Assembly: GCA_002842195.1 (NCBI GenBank)
Contig: PHCL01000072.1
Span: 1 to 6,997, forward strand
Direction of reading: 5' to 3'
Origin: Betaproteobacteria bacterium HGW-Betaproteobacteria-20
Lineage (GTDB): Bacteria; Pseudomonadota; Gammaproteobacteria; Burkholderiales; Methylophilaceae
DNA: 6,997 bases
Part shown: positions 5,702-6,997 of the stretch, one piece after another
Layout: each line of letters starts with the position of its first letter
How positions within the stretch are numbered: the first letter of the stretch is position 1
Notes under the pieces: model-generated
Database searches by the model: none
What the model saw: only the letters and a program-made list of their open reading frames with translations
Told to the model about the DNA's origin: nothing
Position numbers and translations under genes: made by a program

Positions 5702-6438
5702 AAATACTACTCTCAAACGACGATGGTTATTTTGCGCCTGGTCTCAATATTCTTGCAGAACAAATTGCTAAAATCGCCGATATTACCGTGGTTGCGCCAG
5801 AGCGCAACAGAAGCGGCGCCAGCAACTCACTCACGCTAGATCGACCTTTGAGCGTACGCAAAGCGGCAAACGGCTTTTTCTTCGTGAACGGCACGCCGAC
5901 CGACTGCGTACACATCGCCTTAACCGGGTTAATGGATACTATGCCGGATATGGTGATTAGTGGCATTAACGATGGCGCCAATATGGGAGATGATACTATT
6001 TACTCAGGCACTGTGGCCGCAGCCATGGAGGGCTATTTACTGGGCATTCCATCCATTGCAGTTTCTATGTCACAACATAATTCCACCCACTTTGAAACCG
6101 CGGCCCGAGTGGCCGTTGAGCTGGTACAACATTATCAAAAAAATGGTTTTAAATCTGCCACGTTACTGAATGTAAATGTGCCGGACATTCCTTATAACGA
6201 GTTGCAAGGCCGTGTAGTAACACGCTTAGGCAAGCGCCATAAGGCAGAACCTGTTGTGCAATTAAAAACGCCACGCAATGAAACGGTATACTGGGTAGGC
6301 GCTGCAGGCTTGCCGAATGACGGCGGTGAAGGCACTGATTTTTATGCGGTAGCCAATAATAAAGTGTCTATTTCGCCGATTCAAGTTGATTTAACTAATC
6401 ATACGCAACTTGCTGACATTAAAGATTGGCTTAAATAG
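5698..6438 (+). CDS. surE: 5'/3'-nucleotidase SurE
   Basis: SurE is a cytoplasmic metal-dependent phosphatase that dephosphorylates nucleoside 5'- and 3'-monophosphates and, in E. coli, short polyphosphate. It is linked to stationary-phase survival. The 246 residues are typical in length (E. coli 253). The metal and active-site residues are all visible: Asp8 and Asp9 in [11 protein letters not shown], Ser39 in [10 protein letters not shown], and Asn91 in [24 protein letters not shown] and [11 protein letters not shown] are further family signatures. The ATG at 5698 is fixed because [10 protein letters not shown] is the usual N-terminus. No Shine-Dalgarno is visible before it. The stop overlaps the pcm start by one base (TAGTG), so the two are translationally coupled. 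This surE-pcm order commonly leads on to nlpD and rpoS. Confidence 0.96.
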   Translation: MKILLSNDDGYFAPGLNILAEQIAKIADITVVAPERNRSGASNSLTLDRPLSVRKAANGFFFVNGTPTDCVHIALTGLMDTMPDMVISGINDGANMGDDTIYSGTVAAAMEGYLLGIPSIAVSMSQHNSTHFETAARVAVELVQHYQKNGFKSATLLNVNVPDIPYNELQGRVVTRLGKRHKAEPVVQLKTPRNETVYWVGAAGLPNDGGEGTDFYAVANNKVSISPIQVDLTNHTQLADIKDWLK

Positions 6439-6997
6439 TGGCACTCGCAAGACCTCCTACCCAGTCCGGCATCGGCATGACTTCGCTTCGCACACGCGAG
6501 CGCATGCTGGTACGTTTGCGCGAACAAGGCTTGAAAGATGAAGTCGTGCTTTCTGCAATTTCGGCTATTCCTCGCCATATTTTTGTGGACGAAGCCTTAT
6601 CTATTCGCGCTTATGAAGACGTTGCGTTGCCGATTGGCTTTGGCCAGACCATTTCGCAGCCTTATATTGTGGCACGCATGTCGGAAATTTTACGCAACGG
6701 CAAACCCTTGCAGAAGGTACTAGAGATTGGCACCGGCTGCGGCTACCAAACGGCGGTGCTATCTAAACTGGCTAAAGAAGTCTACTCAGTTGAGCGCATT
6801 CGCCCATTAGTAATGAAAGCCAGAGGACATTTACGCGAACTCAAATGCATCAACGTGAAGCTAGGACATGCTGATGGTGCGCTGGGTTTGCCAGATTTGG
6901 CACCATTTGATAGTATTATCGTCACCGCCGCCGCCAGCCATATTCCGCAAGATTTGCTGGATCAGCTTGCCATCGGCGGGCGCCTGGTCATTCCTGT
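6438..6997 (+). CDS. pcm: Protein-L-isoaspartate O-methyltransferase, N-terminal part (runs off the right edge)
   Basis: Pcm methylates isoaspartyl residues in damaged proteins using S-adenosylmethionine, starting their repair. From GTG 6438 there are 186 codons without a stop, so only a short C-terminus is missing. Visible motifs are [10 protein letters not shown] (45-54), [16 protein letters not shown] (66-81), the SAM-binding motif [15 protein letters not shown] (94-108), VYSVER (115-120) and [18 protein letters not shown] (157-174). The GTG start overlaps the surE stop. An ATG at 6477 is also possible, but GIGMTS around it looks like conserved family sequence, so I prefer the GTG. Position 101 is Cys where I recall Ser being common (GTGSGYQ). 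Coupling to surE suggests a shared role in stationary-phase maintenance. Confidence 0.95.
   Translation, partial: MALARPPTQSGIGMTSLRTRERMLVRLREQGLKDEVVLSAISAIPRHIFVDEALSIRAYEDVALPIGFGQTISQPYIVARMSEILRNGKPLQKVLEIGTGCGYQTAVLSKLAKEVYSVERIRPLVMKARGHLRELKCINVKLGHADGALGLPDLAPFDSIIVTAAASHIPQDLLDQLAIGGRLVIP

Overview
The window looks like chromosomal DNA from a moderately AT-rich betaproteobacterium. Methylophilaceae or a near relative is my best guess, but that is an inference from gene order and protein style, not from any search. Most of it is housekeeping: the 5' end of glnS (minus strand, running off the left edge), birA (plus), coaX and a SPOR-domain membrane protein (plus, one probable operon), then surE and the first 560 bases of pcm (plus, overlapping stop/start, running off the right edge). 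No tRNA, rRNA, CRISPR array, transposase or phage gene is visible.

The non-routine part is the segment between birA and coaX (about 1435-4116). In many betaproteobacteria birA and coaX are adjacent or fused. Here they are separated by a minus-strand TonB-dependent outer-membrane receptor gene (1783-4014) and a dense block of palindromic repeats (1500-1756). The receptor carries a CxxxM motif in the plug (C108/M112) and an HxM motif in the barrel (H315/M317). This is the same pair of motifs that forms the copper site of Pseudomonas OprC, so copper uptake is the leading hypothesis. A sigma70-like promoter and a good ribosome binding site lie just upstream of it.

At least four palindromic repeat types are present. 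One pair lies in the divergent glnS/birA spacer (317-392). Three types sit in the convergent birA/receptor spacer: a 9-bp hairpin present twice (1500-1524 and about 1726-1756) that brackets a GTGGGGTT-type inverted pair (1528-1600) and an AGCAAGCGTAGCC-type inverted pair (1635-1731). The last pair shows what looks like a compensatory base-pair change between its two arms.

Functionally, BirA (biotin ligase and probable biotin repressor) and CoaX (first step of CoA synthesis) serve cofactor metabolism. The SPOR protein probably acts at the cell envelope. SurE and Pcm form the familiar stationary-phase/repair pair that often precedes nlpD and rpoS. I see no convincing new multi-gene system. The observations most worth a second look are the copper-type receptor, its position inside birA-coaX, and the repeat island.
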